This document shows positions 1-9,399 of a DNA stretch of 64,000 nucleotides, piece by piece. Made by a program: the position numbers and the translations under genes. A model generated the notes under the pieces. That model was not told where the DNA came from. It did not search any database and was given only the letters and a program-made list of their open reading frames with translations. The stretch spans positions 1 to 64,000 of the forward strand of contig JACKEI010000005.1 in the NCBI GenBank assembly GCA_020633075.1. Direction: 5' to 3'. Each line of letters starts with the position of its first letter. Positions within the stretch are counted from its first letter, which is position 1. This stretch comes from Sandaracinaceae bacterium. Lineage in GTDB: Bacteria > Myxococcota_A > Polyangia > Polyangiales > Houyiibacteriaceae.

Positions 1-775
1 CTGCCTCGACACTCCCCCGATCCACGGCATGGCACAGGACCATCTCGGCCAGGTACGGGTGCCCGCCCGTAAGCTCCCAGACATCTTGGGGCGTACCCGC
101 GTCTGAAAGCAGGTTCCCTGCGCGACGCCGAATGGCGGCTACCCCCTCCTCATCTAGCGGGCGCAGATGATGGTGCTCGCAAACGCCGTGCAGTGTGGAG
201 ACATCGGCAACCTGCTCCTCGATCGCCCCTAGCGACCTACGAGATATGAGCACGGCGCTCACGCCGGTCCGCCAGCGCTCGTCAAGTATCTCGCGGAGTT
301 GCTGGATCGTCTGGCCGGCACCTTCGTAAGTCCGGACAGCGTCGAACTCGTCGATCGCGACGACGCTCTCAATGCCAAGCCGACGCAGCCGTGTGAATCC
401 TCGACGCGCTCGGCGATAGGACTCGTACGAAGAACTGACCGGAAGCGCGATGATGTCCGCGAGTTCCGCCTCCACCTCCGGACGGTGTGTCAGCACCGAC
501 AGCACCGTCTCGTCCAACATTGCGCCGAGCAGGACGCTCCCGTTCGGCACGGCGGCGGCGTTCAGCCGAGCAACCGCGCGGTCCGGCTGGTCCTCTCGTA
601 TGCGACGAAGGCACTCCGTCACGAGTGATGTCTTCCCAACACGGGGAAGGCCGACGACGCTCACACTCCCGCAACCGTCAGCTAGACGGGCACCGATCAA
701 CGTGAGTTCGGACTCCCGACCAACAAGTCGTTCACCCCTCACGGTGGTGCCGTAGCCGGCAAACGGGTTCCTCAT
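1..775 (-). CDS. P-loop ATPase, STAND/AAA-like (3' end cut by window edge)
   Basis: The reading frame starts at an ATG at 775 and runs leftward off the window, leaving 258 codons without a stop. It encodes a P-loop NTPase: a Walker A motif, GLPRVGKTSL, lies near residue 42 and a Walker B, VVAIDEFD, near residue 140, preceded by VGRESEL, the usual lead-in to ATPase domains of the STAND/MNS type. The C-terminal part, where a sensor or effector domain would sit, is not in the window. The start overlaps the stop of the upstream 1435-residue ATPase gene (shared ATGA), so the two are translationally coupled and probably act together. No specific function can be assigned. Confidence 0.8.
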   Translation of the reverse strand, partial: MRNPFAGYGTTVRGERLVGRESELTLIGARLADGCGSVSVVGLPRVGKTSLVTECLRRIREDQPDRAVARLNAAAVPNGSVLLGAMLDETVLSVLTHRPEVEAELADIIALPVSSSYESYRRARRGFTRLRRLGIESVVAIDEFDAVRTYEGAGQTIQQLREILDERWRTGVSAVLISRRSLGAIEEQVADVSTLHGVCEHHHLRPLDEEGVAAIRRRAGNLLSDAGTPQDVWELTGGHPYLAEMVLCHAVDRGSVEA

Positions 776-3700
776 AGCTCTGCCCCCCGGGATGATGCAC
801 TCGCCGCTGCGCGAAATCGGAGCCACTCTGCGAACAGACCGACTCGGATCGAGAACCGCCCGGCAGAGTCTCGTTCAATGACCTCGCGATCGGCCATGTC
901 CTTGAGAAGATCGTCGCGGTTGGCGACGCTGGGCAGCTCCGAGAGAGCCGCCAAGTTCGAAGCCCGTGCGATGCTCCACAGAACTGCGAGGTACTGGTCC
1001 CGTGTAGCCTCCGCCACGGACTCTCCGGCGACGGTGATGAGAGAGTCAAAACGTTCCTCGCCTAATCCGTCGGCGCCCACCAGTGATTGCACGACAGCAT
1101 CGACGTCCCACTCGGTGATGAACGGCGAGCGTACATCCGGGTGGTTGATGTGACGGACAAGTCGATCGCATATGATCTGCAGGAAGAAGGGATTCCCAGC
1201 TGTGAGCTGCATGAGCTTGTCCAGCGCCTTCCCGCGGTACCTCGACTGCCCGTGCAATGCGATGGGCTCGGTAGCCAGCGCCTTCGCCTCATCGAGCGAC
1301 AGGTACGACAAGCGCTCGTCGTGGGTTCTCGCAAACTCGTTGGCGTATCGCTCCTTGAACTTCGGCATCGAATCCTGCCCGACGAGCACCGCACTGAACG
1401 TCTGGGTCTCGAGCAGCCCCTTCCAATGCCGCATGAAGGTCGGCGGAACGATGCCCTCTTCTATGTACTCGTAGAGGTAGGTGAACTCATCGATGAGCAG
1501 GATCACGCGTGGGTCGACCCAACCCGCTGTGGTGAGCGCGGCCCGCGCAGCACGCATGCCCCTACGAAAAGAGCCGACCGAGTCCTGCGCAATTGAAGCC
1601 CGATCCGGCCAGTCTCGGAGACCGATGCCAAGGTCGTCCGCTATCCGCTCCTCCACGCGATCAAGGCACAAAGTGACGAAGTTGGCCTGTGCATTCGAGG
1701 TGTCCACCGCGCCAAGCGTAAGTTTGACGGCGAGCGCAGGCGCTTTGATGCGATGTTCAAGTTGCACAAGTACTGAGGACTTGCCTGAGCGCTTCTGGCC
1801 GTACAGCACGAAGCACTGCCCGATCGGCCCAGTCGTCATCTGCCGCTCAATCCGGTCCAGCAGTCCGACACGCCCGAAGAACATATTTCCCTGGCGGACC
1901 TCGCCTCCGCCACTGTGCTCCTCGTAGGGATTGCGGACCGGCTCGAAAGCCTCACTGAGCGCGAGACGGACGGGCAGGCTGTAGTCGCCCGCTTCTACCC
2001 GGGATCCGGCACGACTCCGATGCTCGACCCGGACCCGCAACGTGAACGCCCCGTCACGGATCTGTTGCGCCGAAGGTCGTACGCGCACCCTGACCTCACG
2101 CCGGTCGCCCCCGCGGAGCGGTTCGGCGATGTGTCCGGCCTCGACGCAGGTCAGCCCTTCCTCCTCGATCGGGCTCACGTCCAAACGCTCAACGGGTGCG
2201 CCGCCTGAACGGTTGGCGGCCTCAATGGCGATGGCGAGTATTCCTGCAGCGTCAAGCGTGGAGTAGTCGCCGGAGAGGACGTTCGCTATCTCGATTACTG
2301 GAGTAGCGGCGTCTTGGAACTCGGTGAAGCTCTCATCCAGTCTCTCCTTGAGTTGGACAACCAGCGGGTGGAGCAGTTCGATGGAGAGGCGCGTCGGCAT
2401 CGAGATGATCTCGCTGGCCAAGTCCTCCAGCTTCGCGGTTAGTCGCGCGTGGCGCCCCTCGCGCTCCACGTAGTCCCGCTCCAGGATGAAGCGACTAGCA
2501 TCGTCCATGTGGCGGGCGAGCGCATCCACCCGCTGGCGGTCAAGCTGGAACCGGGTCGATCCAGCCAGGTGAGCGAGCGCACTGCTATTCTCCCCTAGGG
2601 CGGCCGCGGTGAACTGCGCTGAGGCTATTGACCGAAGACGCGCGTTCTCCTCCTCCAGCCGGCGCGCCTCGTCCTGTCGCTGGCGCTCGATCGCCCGTCT
2701 TTCCGGGAGTTCGATGCGGGAAGTCGTTGGCCTGCCATCGCGCCGACCCAGACCACGCGCGAGGAACTCCGCAAGTGCGGGGGACAGGGCGAAATAGAAT
2801 GGGAGGTCCAGCAGGAAGGCAGTCCAGCATTCGGGCGCATCGTCGAAACGTGCCAGAACCATAGACAACCGGACTTTGCCGTCGGCTCCTACCAGGTCGC
2901 CGGGCCCGGGTCGAGGTTGGAGGTAGGTGCCCAGCAGGTAGGTCGCTGCGTGTTCGATGCTGCTTTCCCTGGATGCCGCTGCTGACGCAAGAAGTGACTC
3001 CACAAGGAAGCACCGCGCCACGTCGAGGGGGACACTCTCCAGGCACGCGGCCTCTCCCATGTGGGCGAAGTAGCCGGCGATGGAACGACGGATATCACTA
3101 TCGCCCGCCGCGTTTGGCGTCTGGTGCTGCATGTGCGCCAAGGTGAGCCAGAGCTCAGCGCGATCCCTTGGGCGCCGCCCGCGCACATCTCCAAGCTGTC
3201 GGTCCACTCGATCAAAGTCGCGGCGCTCAAAGAACCCACGAGCCTTCGCGACCTCGTCTAGACCACGGAGCTCACAAGCGTTGATCCTCTCTTGCGCCAG
3301 GCGGGAAAGTGAATCCGAGAGGCCAGAGAGTTGGAGCATCTCCTCGTCGAAGAGACTGGGCTGAGCGGAAGCAGGCCGTGCCATTGTGGCCGCAGGGTTG
3401 TCATCGGCATGGGAGGGCGCCGATGTCGACGTTGCCTTGGCAGATTCATCGCGCGCCTGCTTGATCTTTTCCTTGAGCGCCAACGTCGTAGGGTCGCTCC
3501 CTGCCACACCCCTGAGGCTGTCGAGGATTCCGATGGCATCTTCGTAGCTCCCCGCCATAGACAGGCAGTATGCCTCTTGACGAATCAAGACCGCCTGATC
3601 GCCTGATGGGACGTCCTTGCGGAGACTGCGCAGCAACTCGGCCGCTTGTTCGAAGCGCCGCCCCTTGATCAGGACGTTCACCTTGATGTTGTCGATCGCT

Positions 3701-5079
3701 CGGGTCGGTTGACACTGATTGCGATGCTGGTCCAAGAGCGCGATGGCTTTGTCGATTTCTCCGCGCCTACCATACAGCGAGGCTAGATCCTTCACCGCAC
3801 TCTGCCAGTAAGAGCCTCTCCCGGAGATCTCCTTCAAGAACAGGTCGACAGCGGTGTCGAGGTCGTCAAGTTGTTCCGAACGCTTGGCCTTCGCGTACGC
3901 TGAGGCGTTCTTCGGAAGTCCCTGAAGGCGAACGTTCACAGGGGCGCGACCGGGCTTGCCATCCGACGGTCGATGCGTCCTTCCCTGCACCGCCGTTGGA
4001 GTGCCAGGCCGGCCCACTGACGCTGTCCAGGTCGCGCCGGCTGGCGCGCGTTGAATCTCAAGGGGCGCTAACGCGCGGAAGACCGCAGACGCTGGGGCGA
4101 GCGTACGAGCAGCCTCGATGTTGCCCGCGCGCGCCTCCTCGGCGGCGGGTGTGTTGTTCCGCAGTGCAAGCCCCATCAGCTCGTGCGCCAACCGGCGAGC
4201 ATCATCCGTCGCCCGACGCAAGGCGACCTCCAAGCCTTCGACTTCCGTATCTTGACAGAGGGCGACGCAGCGCCCCAACGACGTCACGAGCTCGGGCGTA
4301 GCACTGACGGAACCTGCCGAGGATAGGGCTCGCACCAAGCGATCCGCCGCCAAATCCGGGCGTTGTCGGCGGACGTAGATGGCGGCGCTCGAGACCCAGG
4401 CGTCCGCGCGCCCCCGCGATCCTGAGAAGTCCATCAGGGCAGCGGCGCGCTCCTCCTCGCCGACCTTGGCCGCGAGATGCCCCGCCAACAGCGACAGGTC
4501 GGCGTGCGCGATCGAGCGGGCGAGGCGCTCCACTGCCGGCAGGATGGCCCGCACGCGGTCGAACTCTCGGACTTTGAGCGCGTACTCATACTTGTTCTTC
4601 CAGCTCACGACATCCTGGCGATCTTCGGATCGAAGGCCGCCGATCTGGAAGTCGGGTTCGCCCAGCGGGATCGAGGGCAAGCCGATGAACACATCCGGTG
4701 CCGGCGGCTTGGCTGCCAGCAGCGACAGGGCGGGAGACTCGACGGCGGGCAAGGATGCCGGTGGCACTGCCGCGGTCGTCGGTTCGGGAGGTTCCACGCG
4801 ACCGACGGGGGGCGCAGAGCTCGCAGTGTCCGCCTTGAGGATTCGCGCATCCAAGAGTCCGTCACCGGGAACGACCTCAATCGCATCCTCAAACTCAAGC
4901 ACTACCGCGTTGTCGTTGAACTCCAGAATGCGTGCTCGGAGAGTGCGATTCTCGTTCCTTCCGGCGACCACGACCTCGACATTGGCTCCCGGCGCGCCGT
5001 ACTTCCGCAGGAACTCCAGGTACCGCATGGACTCGCGGAGCGTGCGGACGTCGATCTCGGTCTTGGTGCTGTCGGCCAT
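772..5079 (-). CDS. Large multidomain ATPase: N-terminal small beta domain, helical TPR-like middle, C-terminal P-loop NTPase
   Basis: About 1435 residues. Residues 1-80 form a small charged beta-rich segment (EVVVAGRNENRTLRARILEF) that resembles an Sm/Hfq-like barrel, although this is only pattern similarity. A Pro/Ala-rich linker follows, then helical repeats (about 150-560) that read as TPR, a coiled-coil-rich centre, and a C-terminal ATPase with Walker A GQKRSGKSS near residue 1095 and Walker B VILLIDEFTYLYEY near 1190. I chose the ATG at 5079 over an in-frame TTG at 5094 because GAGGACC lies just before it. It overlaps the next ATPase gene by 4 bases. The layout (scaffold plus STAND-like motor) fits bacterial conflict/signalling ATPases; the function is unknown. 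Confidence 0.85.
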   Translation of the reverse strand: MADSTKTEIDVRTLRESMRYLEFLRKYGAPGANVEVVVAGRNENRTLRARILEFNDNAVVLEFEDAIEVVPGDGLLDARILKADTASSAPPVGRVEPPEPTTAAVPPASLPAVESPALSLLAAKPPAPDVFIGLPSIPLGEPDFQIGGLRSEDRQDVVSWKNKYEYALKVREFDRVRAILPAVERLARSIAHADLSLLAGHLAAKVGEEERAAALMDFSGSRGRADAWVSSAAIYVRRQRPDLAADRLVRALSSAGSVSATPELVTSLGRCVALCQDTEVEGLEVALRRATDDARRLAHELMGLALRNNTPAAEEARAGNIEAARTLAPASAVFRALAPLEIQRAPAGATWTASVGRPGTPTAVQGRTHRPSDGKPGRAPVNVRLQGLPKNASAYAKAKRSEQLDDLDTAVDLFLKEISGRGSYWQSAVKDLASLYGRRGEIDKAIALLDQHRNQCQPTRAIDNIKVNVLIKGRRFEQAAELLRSLRKDVPSGDQAVLIRQEAYCLSMAGSYEDAIGILDSLRGVAGSDPTTLALKEKIKQARDESAKATSTSAPSHADDNPAATMARPASAQPSLFDEEMLQLSGLSDSLSRLAQERINACELRGLDEVAKARGFFERRDFDRVDRQLGDVRGRRPRDRAELWLTLAHMQHQTPNAAGDSDIRRSIAGYFAHMGEAACLESVPLDVARCFLVESLLASAAASRESSIEHAATYLLGTYLQPRPGPGDLVGADGKVRLSMVLARFDDAPECWTAFLLDLPFYFALSPALAEFLARGLGRRDGRPTTSRIELPERRAIERQRQDEARRLEEENARLRSIASAQFTAAALGENSSALAHLAGSTRFQLDRQRVDALARHMDDASRFILERDYVEREGRHARLTAKLEDLASEIISMPTRLSIELLHPLVVQLKERLDESFTEFQDAATPVIEIANVLSGDYSTLDAAGILAIAIEAANRSGGAPVERLDVSPIEEEGLTCVEAGHIAEPLRGGDRREVRVRVRPSAQQIRDGAFTLRVRVEHRSRAGSRVEAGDYSLPVRLALSEAFEPVRNPYEEHSGGGEVRQGNMFFGRVGLLDRIERQMTTGPIGQCFVLYGQKRSGKSSVLVQLEHRIKAPALAVKLTLGAVDTSNAQANFVTLCLDRVEERIADDLGIGLRDWPDRASIAQDSVGSFRRGMRAARAALTTAGWVDPRVILLIDEFTYLYEYIEEGIVPPTFMRHWKGLLETQTFSAVLVGQDSMPKFKERYANEFARTHDERLSYLSLDEAKALATEPIALHGQSRYRGKALDKLMQLTAGNPFFLQIICDRLVRHINHPDVRSPFITEWDVDAVVQSLVGADGLGEERFDSLITVAGESVAEATRDQYLAVLWSIARASNLAALSELPSVANRDDLLKDMADREVIERDSAGRFSIRVGLFAEWLRFRAAASASSRGAEL

Positions 5080-6190
5080 CGCGACGGTCCTCAACTAGCG
5101 CGGCGTCGCGCTCCGGGCGCCTTAGCATCCGCCTATGCAGATGCTAGGGTCGAAGGTACGCGGGCGTGAGCGGGGGGTCAATGACCAACGTCGTCGTCGA
5201 TCGTCGTCGATCGCCATCTGGACAGCTGGCGACAACGGGGTGCCCGAGGGGGCTACAGCCGCTCGGCCAGCCTCGAGGCGACCACCGCCTGCACGAGCGG
5301 CGCGGCCTTTTCGTCGTTGGTGTCGCCCTCGACGCTCAGGGACGTCGACGCCAGCCGCTCGTGTTGGCGACCGCGAGGAATTCAAGACACGGTCCGCGCC
5401 GGTGCACGCGGCGGTCCGGGGCGCTGCGGCCCATTGCCCGCGCGCCGGCACGCGCTCTCGCGGCGGTCCGCCAGCGAGCGGGTGGCGACCGCCTGCCGTT
5501 CGCCGACGCCGGGGTGGTGCGCCCACCGACTGCGACTACGACCAGTCCGCGCGAAGCCGAACCCTCGTCGAGCTTCTGCATGCACCTGGCTCACTGCGTT
5601 TCGACGACGACTGCGTCCACGTCACCCTCGACCTGCTGCTCCCGCCCACGTCGCACGCACGCCGTGCTGAAGCGATGGAGAAGCTGGACGCCATCGGACT
5701 CCAGATGGTCGATGGGCGCCCGATGCGTGTGCGTCTCGCGCCGAGGCCAACCCGTGGGCCCTCGCGCATCACGACGCCAACCCCGCGCCGTCGATTCCGT
5801 TTCGGTGACCGTAGGTGTCAAGACCTGAGAGACTGGTAGGTGGTTGACAGCCGCACTCGCCAAGGGAGACGTGAAGTGTGCTGGAACGAGGCCGCATCCC
5901 GGGCCGACGCAGGCGCAACGCGCAACGCGCAACGTCCAGCATAGGGGACATAGGGGTCACGCCTCCGCGTGTCCGCTTCGAACGGCCGTACAACGCGAAA
6001 CGAAGGCCAGCGCCCGACGCTCGTGCCGTAGGAGCCTCGCCGCTCACGGTCCCCGCCGGACCAGCACGCCTCGTTCGCTTGCCCTTCAGACGCGAAACGA
6101 AGGCCGCCGTACTCCGCAAATCCGGCTCGGTTTCCACCTATCAGCGGGTGAAGCCCCGGATCCCCCGGTGGCGCAGCGATAGGAGACCTC
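5080..6190. other. Gene-poor decayed region
   Basis: About 1.1 kb between the ATPase operon and two tiny ORFs. Overlapping long frames exist on both strands, but their composition is that of random high-GC translation, except for one stretch described separately at 5546-5839. A 7-base unit (gcgcaac) is repeated three times near 5917-5935, and a 15-base motif, gcgaaacgaaggcc with flanks, occurs at about 5995 and again at about 6092. I see no convincing intact gene here. Confidence 0.5.
5546..5839 (+). pseudogene. Possible transposase C-terminal remnant
   Basis: Within an otherwise random-looking frame, about 75 codons read like protein: LRFDDDCVHVTLDLL, then ARRAEAMEKLDAIGL and DGRPMRVRLAPRP. 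This resembles the C-terminal tail often found on transposase-like proteins of high-GC bacteria, where a short beta segment is followed by a predicted helix. There is no plausible start or upstream domain in this frame, so it would be a remnant. The family assignment is from memory of the pattern and is weak. Confidence 0.25.
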
Positions 6191-6328
6191 ATGGACCAGA
6201 TCACCATCAAGGACCAGTACCTGAAGACCGTGACCGAGGACGAAGGCGTGCAGCGCGCGGCGGCCGCGGTGGTCATCGCCCTCGTCGTCGCGGCGACGAA
6301 GGCGGTCATCTTCCGGAACCGGGCCTGA
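6191..6328 (+). CDS. Small hydrophobic-segment peptide (45 aa)
   Basis: ATG at 6191 with AGGAG at 6181-6185, a 5-base gap, and TGA at 6326. The product has a charged N-terminal half (MDQITIKDQYLKTVTEDEG) followed by an Ala/Val-rich segment of about 18 residues (AAAAVVIALVVAATKAVIF) and a basic RNRA tail: the profile of a single-pass small membrane peptide. I recognise no family. It is followed 75 bases later by a second, shorter hydrophobic ORF with its own ribosome-binding site, which suggests the two are expressed together. Candidates include a small toxin-like or regulatory membrane peptide; coding status is inferred from RBS, start and composition only. Confidence 0.45.
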   Translation: MDQITIKDQYLKTVTEDEGVQRAAAAVVIALVVAATKAVIFRNRA

Positions 6329-6403
6329 CCCCACCCCAACCATCCAGCGCGGCGTCGGCGACCTACGTTGTCGTCGGCGCCGTGGCTGTTTCGGGAGAAC
6401 GCC

Positions 6404-6487
6404 ATGGACAAGAACTCGACCTTGCTCGACGCGGCGCTCGCGCTGGCCATCATGGCCGGGGCTGGTGTCGTGCGCGGCGCCCTGTGA
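6404..6487 (+). CDS. Very small hydrophobic peptide (27 aa)
   Basis: ATG at 6404 preceded by GGGAGA with about 6 bases spacing, TGA at 6485. The product, MDKNSTLLDAALALAIMAG plus GVVRGAL, is almost entirely hydrophobic after residue 6 and begins MD like the 45-residue peptide upstream. The small size means chance cannot be excluded, but the paired arrangement of two RBS-equipped hydrophobic mini-ORFs is unusual in the surrounding decayed sequence. Confidence 0.35.
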   Translation: MDKNSTLLDAALALAIMAGAGVVRGAL

Positions 6488-6544
6488 CCCACCAGCGACA
6501 CCGGGATGATCGGCGCGGGCGGCTCGGTCAGTCTTCGTGCCATG

Positions 6545-7033
6545 GCGAAAGCGCGAAGGATCGATGACGAGCTCACCAACAGCGGCAAGGAGGTGCCGCA
6601 TGTTGCCGAGTGCCTCGCTCCCATGCTGCTGAATGCGTCGGACTCTTGCGGGGGAGAGCGCCGCGAGGTGAGCCTCGGCGGCTCGCCAGGCCGGCTTTCG
6701 CGGCCAACGCCCTGCGGTGGCGGAGTCGACTACTGCCTTCACGTCTGCGTGCACGGCGGTGAACTCCTGCACGTCCGCATGGTTGGCGCCCGCCTGGCAA
6801 GCGAGGGCGATCAGCCCACCCAGTGGACCACGCAGTTGCGTCGCGTGTGGCGGATAGGGGAGACCGCCTGAGGCGTGCGCGATTGCGTCGCGCAGCTGGC
6901 GTTCACCCTCGGTTGAGAGAGTGTCCCGCACCGGCACGCCTCCGACGAACGATGGCGCTGCCCCATCGCCAGCGCGAAACGCGCCGGACTCGTCGACGTA
7001 GAGCTGCCAGGCTGCTTCTTGCTTTTTTGCCAC
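6545..7033 (-). pseudogene. Truncated DUF3800-like (RNase H-fold) protein
   Basis: Starts at GTG 7033 after GAGGGG. Residues 11-16 read LYVDESG, the DUF3800 signature, followed by GGVPVRD and YPPHATQLRG. The same landmarks in the same order (ILGIDESGR, GGVLIRE, WPPHATDLR) occur in the intact gene at 22499-23527, so the two are paralogues. After about residue 163 the frame loses resemblance and continues into composition typical of non-coding sequence, so the C-terminal half with the second acidic motif is missing. It is probably an inactive remnant, lying beside operon A just as the intact paralogue heads operon B. Confidence 0.6.
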
Positions 7034-7251
7034 GCCACCCCTCGAGTCGATCGGAGCGGTGACTCTACCAGAGGAGGACCAGCTCTGGTGCGGCTATTCG
7101 CGCAGCAGGGGACCAATCCGTGAGGAGTGAAATCACGAAGGCCCCTGGGCCATCACGGCGTCCAGGCGGCAGGCGCCGCCGTCCGGCACCCGAGGTGGCC
7201 CGCGCTCGCGCCACTTCGTCCCTGGGGCGGCACTCGGTGAAGGGCTTGGTG

Positions 7252-7575
7252 TCACCCGCCGAACAGCTTGCGGGCACGGCGACGTGCGTCTGCCCGCATT
7301 GAGGGTGTGATGTTGATCTCGATCTGCGCGAGCGCAGCAAGCAACACCGCCCCGTCATCGGTGAAGCCGAGCGGTCCCAGCGCGTCGGGAATCGCGTCCA
7401 GCGGCATGATCAGGTACGCGATCGCGCCGAGGGCTGTTGCCTTGGCTGTCAGCGGCATTTCGTCGGAGACGACTACGAGCCAAAGGAGGATGGCGTTGGT
7501 GACGAGGTCCTCGCCCATGTCGAGTGCAAAGCGGCCGAGTTTCGAGAAGAAGGATTGTTCGTTTGCGTGTGCCAT
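7252..7575 (-). CDS. DUF1232/YkvA-like membrane protein
   Basis: 107 residues from ATG 7575. The centre carries the DUF1232 pattern: AIAYLIMPLDAIPDALGPLG followed by FTDDGAVLLAAL, i.e. the conserved YL-x-P-x-D-x-I-PD core and the DD pair, within two hydrophobic helices. Members of this family are small inner-membrane-associated proteins of unknown biochemical role. The frame stays open upstream, but that extension is arginine/proline-rich and lacks sense, so the short form is preferred. Divergent from the cupin gene at 7836. Confidence 0.75.
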   Translation of the reverse strand: MAHANEQSFFSKLGRFALDMGEDLVTNAILLWLVVVSDEMPLTAKATALGAIAYLIMPLDAIPDALGPLGFTDDGAVLLAALAQIEINITPSMRADARRRARKLFGG

Positions 7576-7835
7576 GTGGTGTAGACGCATCCGCCCTCGT
7601 TGGTCTGACAGTTGGCCGCAGGTGTGATGTCCGGCCTCTTGAGTCCGCACGCATCGAGATGGGTTCCAATCGCTGGTCGGCGGCATGAACTGAGTGCGGG
7701 GCGGCCGGCCGCGTACTGATGGGGAGGACCAGCGCTGCGCGCCCAAGCGCTCGGACCACCCCGGCTCGAAGTTAGACACGCCGAAGGGCTCCCGGCGTTC
7801 ATCGAGCACGCGATGCGTCAGATGGCGCACCGCTC

Positions 7836-8609
7836 ATGCGTCGTCGATACGTGAACAACGACATCATCCGTTTCCCGACTACGAACGACGGCGCTTCGCA
7901 TGGGCTCCTCGACGACGTGCGTCGACGGCTCGATGTTGTCGATCCGAGCGACGTCCAGTCGCTGCGCGTCGCGGTGAGCGAGCTGGCTCGTGGGCATCTC
8001 CTGCGCGCCCTGCTCGTCGCCCTGGTAGCCGACGAGCGCGAACTCACCCTCATCGCGGGACGCTCGTACCTGCATGGCAACGGGTTCCATAAGCTCGAGT
8101 TGCTGCGGCACGCTGGCTTCAAGGTGCGACTGCATGTTTGGCAATTGGGCACGCCTGCCGAGGAGAATATCCACGACCACCGATGGGCGTTCGCGAGCCA
8201 CGTGCTGGTGGGCGAGCTGCGCTCGGAGGTGTTCGTCGACGACACTCACGGTGAAGTGGCGTGTGCTGAGCATTGCTACGTGTCGAGGACGGCGGATACC
8301 GCTCCGTCGCAGTGTCGTGTTGGCCGGGCGCGCCTAAGGTGCACCGAGCGGAACGTCCGGCGGGCAGGCACGACCTATTCGATGACGCCCGACTTGCTTC
8401 ACCGTATCGAGCACACAGGCCACCGCTTCGTATCGACGCTGATGGTGTCAGCGCCGCCGCTCGGCGGTCAGTCGCGCCTGCTCATCGAGGAGGGTCGCAA
8501 GGTCGACCCGGACGTGGCCGCCCTCCCCCTCACTCTGACGGAGGCGCGTACCTGTCTTATCGAGAACCTTCAACACATGAACAGAGGCGACAACACATGG
8601 GTATCCTGA
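7836..8609 (+). CDS. Cupin-fold protein, probable metal-dependent oxygenase-like
   Basis: 257 residues. A cupin metal-binding pattern is visible: ENIHDHRWAFASHVLVGEL (His113, His115, with Glu127 further along) and a later histidine in DLLHRIEHTG (His189), matching the two conserved cupin motifs. Cupins of this type commonly bind iron and include dioxygenases, but the substrate is not evident. The gene overlaps the following GreA-like gene by 13 bases, so they are co-translated. No strong ribosome-binding site precedes ATG 7836; a GTG at 7851 is an alternative start. Function beyond the cupin fold is not assignable. Confidence 0.75.
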   Translation: MRRRYVNNDIIRFPTTNDGASHGLLDDVRRRLDVVDPSDVQSLRVAVSELARGHLLRALLVALVADERELTLIAGRSYLHGNGFHKLELLRHAGFKVRLHVWQLGTPAEENIHDHRWAFASHVLVGELRSEVFVDDTHGEVACAEHCYVSRTADTAPSQCRVGRARLRCTERNVRRAGTTYSMTPDLLHRIEHTGHRFVSTLMVSAPPLGGQSRLLIEEGRKVDPDVAALPLTLTEARTCLIENLQHMNRGDNTWVS

Positions 8610-9133
8610 GCCGCGACGGCGTCGCGCGCATTCGCCGCGAGATCGACGACAAGCGCGCGCGCCATCTGCGTGTGTGCAGCGAACGCGACGCAGCGCTCGA
8701 GCTTTCCGGCGACGGCTGGCACGACAACCCCGAACTCAATCGCGTGCAGCAGATGGAGGCCGCGCTCTCGCACGAGATCGCGCGCCTGCGCGGCGTGCTC
8801 GAGACGGCTACGCTCTTCGAAGTGGTCGAGGGCCAGCGACCAGTGGACCGCGTGCGGCCGGGCTCGGTGGTTGAGATCGAGTGCACCGACGAGCGCACCG
8901 GCGACACGGTGGTTGCCCTCTGGATTCTCGGTGGGGACGGAGACTCCGACCGCAGCCGCAACGCGCTCGGTTGGGACTCGCCGCTCGCGCGCGCTATCGC
9001 TGGTGCGTGCGTCGGTGACATGCTTGAGGACGTCATCCTTGGTCCTCGTACCGTCGCCATCGAGATTCTGGCCCTGCATGCGCGCGCGCCAAAGGCGCGT
9101 ATCCGGGAGGCGGCTGACGCACACGTCCCTTGA
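8597..9133 (+). CDS. GreA/GreB-like transcript-cleavage-factor homologue
   Basis: 178 residues with the Gre architecture: an N-terminal coiled-coil (about 1-72), whose tip reads GDGWHDNPEL where GreA has GDLSENAEY, and a C-terminal FKBP-like domain (82-160) with the expected landmarks SVVEIECTDE, LGGDGDSD, WDSPLARAIAGACVGD and TVAIEIL. Gre factors insert the coiled coil into the RNA polymerase secondary channel; acidic tip residues stimulate cleavage of backtracked RNA. Acidic residues (Asp39, Asp43) survive at the tip, with an inserted residue. This is a divergent accessory paralogue rather than housekeeping GreA, encoded directly upstream of a sigma-like gene and overlapping the cupin gene. 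Confidence 0.8.
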   Translation: MGILSRDGVARIRREIDDKRARHLRVCSERDAALELSGDGWHDNPELNRVQQMEAALSHEIARLRGVLETATLFEVVEGQRPVDRVRPGSVVEIECTDERTGDTVVALWILGGDGDSDRSRNALGWDSPLARAIAGACVGDMLEDVILGPRTVAIEILALHARAPKARIREAADAHVP

Positions 9134-9399
9134 GGGTACGCGCAAGGTGACGCCTGTCGAGGCGAGGTCTTGAGCGGCTGCGGAAGCGATTGAGCACCCC
9201 GATGTACGCGGAAATCTGAGGGCGATACACCGTGTGAAGTGAACGGCTTCACTCGACGATGATCTCGACGTGCTCTTCGAGAGGTTTGCGGAGTGGCGGC
9301 ACTCCTAAAGCAGTCTGCCGAGCGGCGCTTCGCCGATTGCGCTGCTTCAGGAAGAATCTATCTAGCTTGGACTCATGCGTCCGGTGTAGAGTCCGGGGC

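Noticed and set aside
5135..5839. 234-codon plus-strand frame as a full gene
   Set aside because: Only the last third resembles protein; the first part is Arg/Pro-rich noise, so only a remnant is annotated.
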